From Anaerolineaceae bacterium (GTDB lineage: Bacteria; Chloroflexota; Anaerolineae; Anaerolineales; Anaerolineaceae): a stretch of 7,341 nt of DNA. The stretch is taken from positions 1 through 7,341 of the forward strand of contig WOZB01000224.1 of NCBI GenBank assembly GCA_011620445.1. The letters are read 5' to 3'. The notes below the pieces were generated by a model. It was not told the DNA's origin. It worked only from the letters and a program-made list of their open reading frames with translations, and ran no database searches. Of the stretch, positions 1-6,172 are shown piece by piece (the first letter of the stretch is position 1; each line of letters starts with the position of its first letter). Both the position numbers and the translations under genes were made by a program.

Positions 1-81
1 CTCGCCACGCAGTGGACGGGTATGAGGACACCGACACGATCAGAGAAAAATAACTAAGTCAAGGCAGCTTGCGGAAGAGAA

Positions 82-1341
82 TTAAAGTTTTAGAGGTCCG
101 TCGGAGGCAGCAGCAGCTTCTGGAACAACATCGGCAGTGCGTCTTTTCCATGAATTTCCGATACTGACAAAGCTTAATACCGCCAGTAAGGCAACAACTG
201 CGGCGCCAAAGTAAGGCGCTTGCGGGTTAAATTTGTCGCTCAAAAAACCGGCGCCCAGTGGCCCAGTAGCCATTGCTACATACCAGGTGAGGTTAAAGAC
301 GCTGAGGTACTGGCCGCGTTTGGTGACCGGGGCGATATTCGAGACGTAGGTGGTGGCTGTGGGAGCGCTGATCATTTCGCCTATAGTCATGATGGCCATC
401 GCAAGCACGAAGCCGTAAATGCTGTTCACCAGGCCAAAAATCCCCAGTGCAACTGCGTAAATGGCAGCACCCAGCGCCAATACCTTGATCTCAGGATGAC
501 GGCGGGTAATACTGGTGACGAGTAACTGTAAAAAAACAATCATCAAGCCATTGGTCATGGCTACCCACCCGTAGGATGATTGCGGAAAACCCATGGTGAT
601 AGTCATGTAGGTAGCCAGCAGAACCCAGACCGAGCGGGAGGCGATTTCCTGGAAAGTGTAAGCCATAAGGACCTGTGAAAAACGTTTGTCTCTAAACGAG
701 TCAGCGTAGTCTTTTAGCTGTGCTTTGAGTGAAATGCTGGATGAGCGATGGCCTGCTGGCAGCGATTCAGGGATAAGGAAGATGGCAATCAGGCAAAAGA
801 GCCCCAGGGTAACTGAGGCGGCGATCATGCCATAGTTGTAAGAAACCGCCAGCAGGCGGCCACCGATGGCGGGACCAAGGGCAAAACCAAGATTGCTGGC
901 TGTGCGGTAATAAGCAAATGCCTGAGGACGTTGCTCAGCACTGAACCAGTCTGTGATAATAGCGGAGGAAGCGATGTGATACAAGGGACCAAAGAAGCCG
1001 GTCAGGCCCATAATGATGGCAAAACGCAGGTATGTATGCGCGCCAATATAGCCAAGATATCCCAGGGAAGTGCCCAGCAGGCCAATCACCAGAATCCATT
1101 TGCGGCCGCGCAGGTCCAGCTGAGGCCCGGCAATCAGAGAACCAATGAAAGCGGCAACCGAGTTGATGGTCATCAAAGAGGTGACAATCACCATGGGCAG
1201 ATTGAGCTGCGTCTTGGCATAAGTCATCATGAATGGCCAGATCATACTGGTCCCAACGGTTGAAATTACCAGCCCGGCCAGCAGGAGCCAAAATTGATTG
1301 GATTTACCCTGCGACAGGGCTGAAGGTTTGTTCATCGTCAT
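82..1341 (-). CDS. MFS transporter, 12 transmembrane helices, probable efflux permease
   Basis: A 419-aa membrane protein of the major facilitator superfamily, expected to move a small molecule across the cytoplasmic membrane using the proton gradient. Twelve hydrophobic segments can be read, in two halves joined by a hydrophilic loop at about residues 192-220. The family signature (motif A) is at residues 72-81, with D76, R78, G79 and R80 between helices 2 and 3. A motif-C-like GxxxGPxxGG stretch at 152-161 in helix 5 is typical of the drug:H+ antiporter branch, so export is more likely than uptake; the substrate cannot be read. The C-terminal tail (about 397-419) is short, charged then Ala-rich. 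The ATG at 1341 has an AGGT 7 nt upstream; a second in-frame ATG two codons later is equally possible. It is the last of three same-strand genes, 84 bp after the Thr-Pro lipoprotein gene. Family assignment is firm, substrate unknown. Confidence 0.95.
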   Translation of the reverse strand: MTMNKPSALSQGKSNQFWLLLAGLVISTVGTSMIWPFMMTYAKTQLNLPMVIVTSLMTINSVAAFIGSLIAGPQLDLRGRKWILVIGLLGTSLGYLGYIGAHTYLRFAIIMGLTGFFGPLYHIASSAIITDWFSAEQRPQAFAYYRTASNLGFALGPAIGGRLLAVSYNYGMIAASVTLGLFCLIAIFLIPESLPAGHRSSSISLKAQLKDYADSFRDKRFSQVLMAYTFQEIASRSVWVLLATYMTITMGFPQSSYGWVAMTNGLMIVFLQLLVTSITRRHPEIKVLALGAAIYAVALGIFGLVNSIYGFVLAMAIMTIGEMISAPTATTYVSNIAPVTKRGQYLSVFNLTWYVAMATGPLGAGFLSDKFNPQAPYFGAAVVALLAVLSFVSIGNSWKRRTADVVPEAAAASDGPLKL

Positions 1342-1366
1342 AGAAAATACCTGAAAGGTAATTGTA
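1342..1366 (-). promoter_or_regulatory. Possible -10 box and ribosome binding site of the MFS gene
   Basis: On the minus strand a TACAAT hexamer (1366-1361) would place the transcription start near 1354, giving a leader of about 13 nt that contains an AGGT Shine-Dalgarno-like element. No good -35 element lies at 16-18 bp. A TTGACT is present at 1378-1373, but it is too close to TACAAT and has no proper -10 partner further down. The gene may instead be read through from the lipoprotein genes upstream. Weak support. Confidence 0.25.
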
Positions 1367-1425
1367 AAGGCAAGTCAAGAAAAATCAGGAAAAGAGCTTG
1401 ATTGGCGGGCTTATATCCGATTTAT

Positions 1426-2409
1426 TTAGGGTGCAGCGAGGGGGAAAGGCGCTTCGCAGTTGAAACCCATAGGCGCCTTGGGGCTTTCAAATTTGAATAT
1501 CTGAAAATACAGGGTCACTGGCTCGGCTTGTCCTCTGTAAGTGACCGTATAAGCGTGCACAATTTCACGCTCAGTGTTGTAAAGCGGGTTCAGCCGGGTA
1601 AATGCAATTTCTTCATAAGCCGGACCGCGCAAGGTCTTGAGGTAGAGTTCCTCACGCTCAAGGCCGTCTTTAATGTTAGTGTTGCCAACCCGGATGGGGT
1701 TGTCGGGCGTCAGCCCGTAGCTTGAGTCGGTAGAAATCTGGCAGGAGGCCGCCTGAAGCTGGTCTAAAAAGCGCAGACTGGCAAGAAGCTTCGCGTAGGC
1801 ATGTTGCCCGCTCGCCTGCCAGAGTGTGTCTGACTCCGTGCCATACGTAAAGGCTATCAAGCTGAAGCAGCGGGCATTTGGGAAAAATGTGGCAAGTTTC
1901 CCAACTACCGGTAGCTCTTCCAGCTGGCCGCTAAAGCCCACGGAAAGACCTGGCACGTTGTTGGTCATCAGCGCTTGCGGTTCGTCGGCCTGGAAGCCTG
2001 TCATCGAAGCGGCCATGCGGTCGCGTATCATGGTCAGACAATCGCTGGAACTGTGATTAATGCCGCCTTTTTCACTGTTAAGGTTCAGGTAAAGGCCGCT
2101 AAATTGATTGCCCATGGATGCCATATTGCCTGTTTGAGTGAATGGCAGCTTGTCTCCGCTGGCATTCCAGACCGCGATAGGTTGAAACGCGTAACCAGCC
2201 TCTTTGACGGTCACTTCTGGCCCGAGCAAAATAAAGCTGGCAGGGTCTGGCGTGGGGGTGGGCAAGGGGGTGCCTGTGGCCCCCAACGGCGGTACAAAAT
2301 TAGGCAGTGGCGTGAAGGCAGGGCGAACTGGCAGGCCCGCACAAGCGGCCAGAATTAGCAGTGCAGAGAAAACAAGGAATGCGCTTACTGAACGAGGCGC
2401 TCTTTTCAT
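1426..2409 (-). CDS. Lipoprotein with Thr-Pro linker, function unknown
   Basis: A 327-aa predicted lipoprotein. Residues 1-23 form a lipoprotein signal peptide: basic start (MKR), hydrophobic core, and lipobox L20-A21-A22-C23. Cys23 would be lipidated and the protein anchored on the outer face of the membrane. Residues 24-57 are a Pro/Thr/Gly-rich linker, the style common in Anaerolineae exported proteins. The rest is a soluble domain with several cysteines (C124, C181, C223, C318) that could form disulfides outside the cell. A segment with YGLTPDNPIRVG begins near residue 231 and may open a second subdomain. I do not recognise a family with a known function. An upstream in-frame ATG at 2661 would add 84 residues lying inside the neighbouring gene and would bury the signal peptide, so I chose the ATG at 2409; it has an AGGT about 9 nt upstream. 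It sits 55 bp after the PsbP-like lipoprotein gene. Confidence 0.85.
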   Translation of the reverse strand: MKRAPRSVSAFLVFSALLILAACAGLPVRPAFTPLPNFVPPLGATGTPLPTPTPDPASFILLGPEVTVKEAGYAFQPIAVWNASGDKLPFTQTGNMASMGNQFSGLYLNLNSEKGGINHSSSDCLTMIRDRMAASMTGFQADEPQALMTNNVPGLSVGFSGQLEELPVVGKLATFFPNARCFSLIAFTYGTESDTLWQASGQHAYAKLLASLRFLDQLQAASCQISTDSSYGLTPDNPIRVGNTNIKDGLEREELYLKTLRGPAYEEIAFTRLNPLYNTEREIVHAYTVTYRGQAEPVTLYFQIFKFESPKAPMGFNCEAPFPLAAP

Positions 2410-2427
2410 AACCCAAGACCTGCGGAA

Positions 2428-2457
2428 ATGATAAACCTGAAGGTTGTTAAATTCCAA
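2428..2457 (-). promoter_or_regulatory. Candidate promoter of the Thr-Pro lipoprotein gene
   Basis: On the minus strand TTGGAA (2457-2452) and TATCAT (2433-2428) are separated by 18 bp, a plausible sigma-70-type pair. Transcription would start near 2421, about 12 nt before the ATG, with the AGGT element inside the short leader. It lies almost wholly in the 55-bp gap after the preceding gene, so the second lipoprotein may be expressed on its own. Consensus match only. Confidence 0.4.
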
Positions 2458-2464
2458 ATATGCT

Positions 2465-3055
2465 TCATGGTCTGAAGCCCCCAGGTAATGGGGTGGGCTC
2501 TGGGTAGCTGAGTTGGAAACTGGCAAGAATCTTCCGGAAGGTGGGCAGGAAGGCCTGCCAGGCTGCATCCTCGCCCAGGCCAACAAAGGCGATGGCATAA
2601 ACGCTGCTATTGACCAATACTTCCCGGCCGGCCAGATAGCTGTCCTTCCAGGGCTTGCCAAAATCGAGCAGGACCGCGTTCATGCGGTCCACCGTGGTCT
2701 CGCCTCGATTGGTAACCTCATGGTCGTTATCGATAAGAGCTTCCAGGAAGGGTTGAAAATAGCCTTTGATTTGCTCCAGGCGGATATCCGTGTCCGGGTC
2801 AGTAACCGGTACTACCAGGATGTGAACCTGCAGTTCACCTTCAGCCCCTTTTGCATCGGGGGGCGTAAGTTTGAGTACATGCCCAGCTTCGTCGTAATCC
2901 GCGGACCAATCTTTGGGTATCTGCAGCGTATAAAGCCCTTCAGGGTTTTGGTATTCCGTAAGAGCAAGGGAGTCGCCTTCAGCCATGCAGGCAGAAAGCA
3001 GGGTGAAAAGCAGCATTAGCGCGTTGATGAGCTTGAAGCCAGGGTGTGATTGCAT
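2465..3055 (-). CDS. Small lipoprotein with PsbP/Mog1-like domain
   Basis: A 196-aa predicted lipoprotein. The signal peptide ends in the lipobox L20-S21-A22-C23, so Cys23 is the likely lipid anchor and the mature protein faces outward. After a short linker, residues from about 38 to 185 resemble the PsbP/Mog1 alpha-beta sandwich. The domain opens with an aromatic-rich strand (YTLQIPKDW, residues 42-50). It has a middle strand pair (LQVHILVV) and ends in a strand plus long helix (YAIAFV, then AWQAFLPTFRKILASF), the layout often seen in stand-alone bacterial members of that fold. These are commonly stress- or surface-associated proteins without known enzymatic activity. The tail is Pro-rich (PEPTPLPGG). 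A longer reading from 3160 is possible but would put 35 residues before the signal peptide, so the ATG at 3055 is preferred. The fold is judged by eye and the function is unknown. Confidence 0.85.
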   Translation of the reverse strand: MQSHPGFKLINALMLLFTLLSACMAEGDSLALTEYQNPEGLYTLQIPKDWSADYDEAGHVLKLTPPDAKGAEGELQVHILVVPVTDPDTDIRLEQIKGYFQPFLEALIDNDHEVTNRGETTVDRMNAVLLDFGKPWKDSYLAGREVLVNSSVYAIAFVGLGEDAAWQAFLPTFRKILASFQLSYPEPTPLPGGFRP

Positions 3056-3068
3056 CCCATAAATTCTA
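3056..3068 (-). promoter_or_regulatory. -10 box placing a leaderless start for the PsbP-like lipoprotein gene
   Basis: Reading the minus strand, TAGAAT occupies 3068-3063. The usual 7-nt step puts +1 at 3056, one base before the ATG at 3055. No Shine-Dalgarno sequence precedes this ATG. A good -35 is absent; TTGCTG at 3088-3083 is only 14 bp away. A leaderless or nearly leaderless transcript is inferred from position only. Confidence 0.4.
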
Positions 3069-3103
3069 ACGCAATTGGCGGCCAGCAATCTGTCTGTGCC
3101 CAT

Positions 3104-3115
3104 TATAATCAGGGG
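3104..3115 (+). promoter_or_regulatory. Consensus -10 box placing a leaderless start for the metalloprotease gene
   Basis: A perfect TATAAT lies at 3104-3109. Seven bases downstream is 3116, exactly the G of the chosen GTG start, so the mRNA would begin with the start codon. The intervening CAGGGG is G-rich but abuts the start codon, too close to act as a normal ribosome binding site. No clear -35 is present at 16-18 bp; TTGGCG at 3075-3080 is 23 bp away. Confidence 0.45.
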
Positions 3116-3799
3116 GTGATTGAAGGCGTTGACGAGATTATCTTTAGCAAGCGAAAACATATAACGCTGACGGTACAGCCGGGGGGCAAGACTGTACTGC
3201 GAGCTCCCTTACGGGCAAAAGAAGGCACTTTGCGGGCCTTCGTAGAAGCACAGGCTGATTGGATCACGCGCGCCCAGCGCCGCATGGCCAGCCTTCCATT
3301 GCCCCCGAAACCTTACCGCTTTGTGGAGGGTGAAGAGATCCTCTATATGGGGGCCAGGTACCCTCTGCATCTGGTCGAAAAACAGAAATCCGGGTTAACT
3401 TTCAAAGAAGGCCTGGGTTTTTGCCTGGCCAAAGGTCGTCAGGCGGATGGCGCGAAGCTGCTCGAAAATTTTATGCGGGCGGAGACCAGGCGGCTTTGCC
3501 AGGCCTACCTCAGCCATTATGCGGCCTTGAAAGGCTTTAAACCAGGCGCTCTGCGCATCAACAACGCCAAAACACGTTGGGGCAGCTGTTCAGCAAGAAA
3601 TTCTCTCAACTTTTCGCTTCGGTTGGCGATGGTACCTTTGGCTTGTTTGGAATACGTGGTTGTGCATGAGCTTTGCCACACCCAATACCATAATCATGGG
3701 GCAGCCTTCTGGGGGCTGGTGGAGGAGGTGCTGCCTGCTTATAAGACACCGCGCGCCTGGCTGAAGAAATATGGCGGCAATCTGCCTCCGATTTCTTAA
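3116..3799 (+). CDS. YgjP/DUF45-type zinc metalloprotease (M48-like, SprT-like fold)
   Basis: A 227-aa cytoplasmic zinc-dependent metalloprotease of the YgjP / DUF45 (COG1451) group. The active site is HELCH at residues 184-188 (H184 and H188 bind zinc, E185 is catalytic) with the third ligand H194 in the NHGxxFW stretch at 193-199, which matches the family's HExxH...NHSxxFW pattern. The family hallmark TRWGSCS is at 153-159. There is no signal peptide or membrane helix. Length fits the family (about 220-240 aa). Substrates of this group are poorly known; related SprT-like domains act in proteolysis linked to DNA repair in other proteins, but that should not be carried over here. The reading frame is open from a TTG at 3050, but that start lies within the divergent gene and adds a 22-residue tail unlike the family. 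The GTG at 3116, just before the expected first beta strand and 6 nt after a TATAAT, is preferred. It is divergent from the lipoprotein genes. Confidence 0.93.
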   Translation: MIEGVDEIIFSKRKHITLTVQPGGKTVLRAPLRAKEGTLRAFVEAQADWITRAQRRMASLPLPPKPYRFVEGEEILYMGARYPLHLVEKQKSGLTFKEGLGFCLAKGRQADGAKLLENFMRAETRRLCQAYLSHYAALKGFKPGALRINNAKTRWGSCSARNSLNFSLRLAMVPLACLEYVVVHELCHTQYHNHGAAFWGLVEEVLPAYKTPRAWLKKYGGNLPPIS

Positions 3800-3893
3800 C
3801 CACATGTGAGAATGCCTGCTGCAAAAAGCCCTTGACCATCAAGCCTGGGCGCAGAATCGCCAAAAAAGAGCTCCAATTGTTAAAAATCTTCCT

Positions 3894-3929
3894 AAATCGG
3901 AATCTTGAACCTTAAAAGATTCCGATTTT
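3894..3929 (+). terminator. Perfect 13-bp inverted repeat with T tail: terminator of the metalloprotease gene or an operator
   Basis: AAATCGGAATCTT at 3894-3906 is exactly complementary in reverse to 3916-3928, with a 9-nt loop (GAACCTTAA). On the plus strand the right arm ends in TTTT, so the structure can act as an intrinsic terminator about 95 bp after the metalloprotease stop. The stem is AT-rich (5 GC of 13 pairs) and the T tract short, so termination may be weak. It also abuts a TTGACA hexamer (3928-3933) and lies just upstream of the packaging-operon promoter, the usual place for a dimeric regulator to bind. Both roles are possible. Confidence 0.5.
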
Positions 3930-3954
3930 GACATCTTCCCTTTTCCAAAAAGAC

Positions 3955-3963
3955 TGATATAGT
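3955..3963 (+). promoter_or_regulatory. Extended -10 promoter of the packaging operon
   Basis: TGATATAGT at 3955-3963 fits the extended -10 form (TGn followed by a TATAAT-like hexamer, one mismatch). It predicts a start near 3970 and a leader of about 42 nt before the GTG at 4012. TTGACA at 3928-3933 is a perfect -35 hexamer but 24 bp away, too far for normal pairing; at 16 bp there is only a weak TTCCCT. The surrounding 200 bp is clearly more AT-rich than the flanking genes, as expected of a promoter region. Confidence 0.5.
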
Positions 3964-3970
3964 ATTGCCT

Positions 3971-3996
3971 ATAAGTAGAACAAACATTCTATTTAT
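3971..3996 (+). promoter_or_regulatory. LexA-like palindromic operator candidate
   Basis: Ten-base arms at 3971-3980 and 3987-3996 form an inverted repeat with one mismatch (G3975/T3992) around a 6-nt centre. The core, TAGAACAAACATTCTA at 3976-3991, differs by one base from the GAAC-N4-GTTC pattern bound by LexA in Gram-positive and several other phyla. It starts about 1 nt after the predicted transcription start and ends 2 nt before the AGGAGG ribosome binding site, so a bound repressor would block the operon. Whether the local LexA uses this sequence is unknown. Confidence 0.4.
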
Positions 3997-4011
3997 CAGG
4001 AGGCAGCGTCA

Positions 4012-4536
4012 GTGCAACAACTAAACCCCACATTGAGAGCTCGCACGCAAACCCTCCGGGAGACGAAAATGCTCCCTGGCCAAGCCTGCCCTGCAAGGGC
4101 AGGCCGCTGCCAGAATGCAGATTCAACCGGAGCGGGAGAAGAGCTAAACTATCGCCAGATCCTGCGCAGCCTGATGGCACGCAACGCGGAAATTGACCCG
4201 CTCAGCCTGGCCGCGTGCTACACCAGCGCCCAGCGCTTGCAACTCGCAGAAACTGCTCTGCTTCGCCTGGATGACGAAATCGTTCTCCTCAGGCGGGAAC
4301 TTCAAACCTTCCTGCATTTTGTTCGGCAAGGAAAGAGCGAAGCAGAACAGAAAGCTGCTGCCAGCGCATTGGAATTGTACGGGCGTACCTGCACCCGCAT
4401 CGCCAACATCGTCAAAATCAATGTCAGTTTGCAGGCAGGGGGCGGGGATGAACTGGCTTCCCAACTTTTGCGGGCATTCGATACCGTAGCTTTTGACCCC
4501 ATTTCCGAAACGGAGGCTGCTGATGGAAGCCATTAA
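4012..4536 (+). CDS. Unrecognised helical protein in the terminase small subunit position
   Basis: A 174-aa soluble protein that I cannot assign by sequence. It is the first gene of the operon and overlaps the large terminase gene by 14 nt, which is where phages usually keep the small terminase subunit, the protein that recognises viral DNA and hands it to the motor. Residues 1-44 are Arg/Thr/Pro-rich and probably disordered. Residues 45-140 look almost entirely helical, with a possible coiled-coil stretch at 73-100 (AETALLRLDDEIVLLRREL). The C-terminus (about 150-174) is acidic. A DNA-binding N-terminus, helical oligomerisation core and acidic tail suit a small terminase, but this is inference from layout. 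The GTG at 4012 has a textbook AGGAGG at 3998-4003, spaced 8 nt. An alternative ATG at 4069 (residue 20) also has a GGGAG 6 nt upstream. Confidence 0.7.
   Translation: MQQLNPTLRARTQTLRETKMLPGQACPARAGRCQNADSTGAGEELNYRQILRSLMARNAEIDPLSLAACYTSAQRLQLAETALLRLDDEIVLLRRELQTFLHFVRQGKSEAEQKAAASALELYGRTCTRIANIVKINVSLQAGGGDELASQLLRAFDTVAFDPISETEAADGSH
4058..4104 (+). repeat. Two consecutive hairpins near the 5' end of the packaging mRNA
   Basis: GGGAG at 4058-4062 can pair with CTCCC at 4072-4076, leaving the alternative start codon ATG (4069-4071) in the 9-nt loop and its Shine-Dalgarno in the stem. Directly after, GCCTGCCCT at 4084-4092 pairs perfectly with AGGGCAGGC at 4096-4104 around a GCA loop: nine pairs, seven of them G-C. 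No T tract follows, so these are not simple terminators. They may modulate translation or may be by-products of GC-rich coding sequence. Confidence 0.35.
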
Positions 4537-6172
4537 CCGCCTGCCGGGTTTACCCTCAGGATCAACGCTGGAATTAAAAGCCCTCAATGAATTGCGGGGC
4601 CTGCCCAGTCTGGCAACTTTCTGTGCCCCAGATAGCCGCCCGGCATTTTTGCGCAGCCTGCGTGAAGTGGATTACTTCACCGAAATCTTTGGCGGCATTC
4701 GCCTGCGTTCTTACCAGCGCGCGGTAGCTCATGCGGTGACCCGTTCCGTGCTGGAGAATTTAGGGCACAGTATTGTGGTCATGTTTCCACGCCAAACCGG
4801 TAAAAATCTGCTTCAGGCCGAGCTGGAAGTTTACTTCCTGGCCGTGTTTTCCAGTAAGGGGGCAGAAATGGTCAAGTTTTCGCCAACTTTCCTGCCGCAA
4901 TCGGTCAATGCCATGCAGCGCCTTGAAACCGCGCTGGAGGCCAACCGCCTGACCCGGGGTCGTTGGCAAAAATCCGCTGGCAACCATTACAAACTCGGCC
5001 GCGCGCACCTCACCTTTCTTTCCGCCGCGCCTGAAAGCAACGTGGTCGGTGCCACAGCTTCCACTTTGCTGCAGCTGGATGAAGCCCAGGATATCAGCCT
5101 TGAAAAGTACGATAAGCAAATCGCCCCCATGGCCGCCTCCACCAACGCCACCCGGGTATTCTGGGGTACAGCCTGGACAGACCAGACCCTGCTGGCGCGT
5201 GAACTACGTGCAGCCCGGGCAGCCGAAAAACAGGATGGTCAGAGGCGCGTTTTTTGGATCAGCGCAGAAGCAGTGCGCAAAGAAGTGCCGGCTTATGGCA
5301 ACTTTGTAGATGAAATTGTTTCCCGGCTGGGGCGCTCACACCCTTCGGTACGCAGCCAATATTTTGGGGAGGAAATCCAGGGGGCCGGCAGCTTGTTCAC
5401 CCCGCAGCGCATGGGCTTGATGCAAGGTAATCACGCGGCGCTTCATTGCCCGCAGGCCGGCAAGGTCTATGCCATGCTGGTGGATCTGGCAGGCGAAGAC
5501 GAAGCGCTGCGGAACGGCCCTGCTGAAAATGGGCTGGCAAACCCTGGGCGGGATGCCAGCGCGGTAACCCTGGTGGAAGTAGACACCCAGTGGCTGGCAG
5601 ACAGCCTTTTCCATCGCCCACGCTACAAAGTGGTCTGCCGCTATCAGTGGGTTGGCCTCAGGCAGGCCGCCCTCTTCAGCCAGCTTTTGGACCTGGCAGA
5701 ACATTGGCTGGCGCGCAAACTGGTGGTGGATGCCAGCGGTGTTGGCGCGGGTGTGGCTTCCTTTTTGCGGGACCACCTGGGAGAGCGCGTTCTGCCCCTG
5801 GTTTTCAATCAGAGCCTCAAATCCAGCCTGGGTTGGAATTTCCTTTCCATCATTGATACCGGGCGCTTTCAGGATTACTGCAGCCAGAGTGGGGATGCAT
5901 TTGGGCTTGAGCAAAGCGCTCTGAAGACCAGCTTTGAACAGCAGCTGCTGGCCTGCCAGTATAAGGTAAACATTGGCCCTGAAAAAACACTGCATTGGGG
6001 CGTACCGGAAGGCGCCCGCGACCCGGGCAGCAGGCAACCGCTGCATGACGATTTACTCATCTCTGCCGCCATGACGGCGGTACTGGACGAACAGGATTGG
6101 GCTTGCCCCGTGGAACCCGTGTTGATAAGCGCGGCAGACCCAATCCGGGAAATGGAGGGAGCATTCAAATGA
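4523..6172 (+). CDS. terL: Phage terminase large subunit (ATPase and nuclease)
   Basis: A complete 549-aa DNA-packaging motor that cuts concatemeric DNA and pumps it into the procapsid through the portal. The N-terminal ATPase has an adenine-contacting LRSYQ at 61-65, Walker A PRQTGKN at 89-95 and Walker B LLQLDEAQ at 182-189 (D186, catalytic E187). A coupling motif WGTAW is at 214-218. Asn in place of Ser/Thr after the Walker lysine is known from other terminases with PRQxGKN, so it does not imply loss of activity. The RNase-H-like nuclease has its three acidic positions: D321 (AMLVDLAG), D403 (KLVVDASG) and D509/D510 (LHDDLLISAA). No frameshift or missing residue is seen, so it appears functional. 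The ATG at 4523 follows a CGGAGG by 6 nt; an upstream in-frame TTG at 4493 lacks such a site. It overlaps the previous gene by 14 nt and the next by 4. Confidence 0.95.
   Translation: MEAINRLPGLPSGSTLELKALNELRGLPSLATFCAPDSRPAFLRSLREVDYFTEIFGGIRLRSYQRAVAHAVTRSVLENLGHSIVVMFPRQTGKNLLQAELEVYFLAVFSSKGAEMVKFSPTFLPQSVNAMQRLETALEANRLTRGRWQKSAGNHYKLGRAHLTFLSAAPESNVVGATASTLLQLDEAQDISLEKYDKQIAPMAASTNATRVFWGTAWTDQTLLARELRAARAAEKQDGQRRVFWISAEAVRKEVPAYGNFVDEIVSRLGRSHPSVRSQYFGEEIQGAGSLFTPQRMGLMQGNHAALHCPQAGKVYAMLVDLAGEDEALRNGPAENGLANPGRDASAVTLVEVDTQWLADSLFHRPRYKVVCRYQWVGLRQAALFSQLLDLAEHWLARKLVVDASGVGAGVASFLRDHLGERVLPLVFNQSLKSSLGWNFLSIIDTGRFQDYCSQSGDAFGLEQSALKTSFEQQLLACQYKVNIGPEKTLHWGVPEGARDPGSRQPLHDDLLISAAMTAVLDEQDWACPVEPVLISAADPIREMEGAFK

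Noticed and set aside
3..53. Possible 3' end of a plus-strand gene (16 codons, ending IREK, then TAA)
   Set aside because: Too short to judge; the frame is open only because the window starts there, and another frame is also open to 57. Nothing recognisable, so bases 1-81 are left unannotated.
1348..1360. Small palindrome TACCT-GAA-AGGTA over the MFS ribosome binding site
   Set aside because: Arms of 5 bp are expected by chance and the structure is too small to be a convincing operator.
1342..1425. Terminator between the Thr-Pro lipoprotein gene and the MFS gene
   Set aside because: Only a 5-bp stem (AATCA/TGATT, minus strand) with an 11-nt loop before a T run; too weak to call.
3606..3863. 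Minus-strand open frames overlapping the end of the metalloprotease gene
   Set aside because: They lie opposite the conserved HExxH region and have no recognisable protein features.
3851..3867. GGCG-CAGAAT-CGCC hairpin next to six A residues
   Set aside because: The stem is 4 bp, and on the minus strand the T run precedes the hairpin instead of following it, so it cannot be an intrinsic terminator.
3800..4011. CRISPR array, tRNA or att site at the module border
   Set aside because: No repeated spacer-like units, no tRNA cloverleaf and no direct repeat matching another part of the window were seen; only the two inverted repeats and promoter elements are supported.
4089..4095. Substitution of Asn for Ser/Thr in the terminase Walker A as a sign of inactivation (protein residues 89-95; DNA 4787-4807)
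   Set aside because: GKN is found in other phage terminases of the PRQxGKN type, and all other ATPase and nuclease residues are present, so it is a family trait.
5336..6046. Long minus-strand open frame of 236 codons inside terL
   Set aside because: Shadow of a GC-rich gene with clear terminase motifs on the plus strand; its translation shows no domain-like pattern and it has no convincing start signal.
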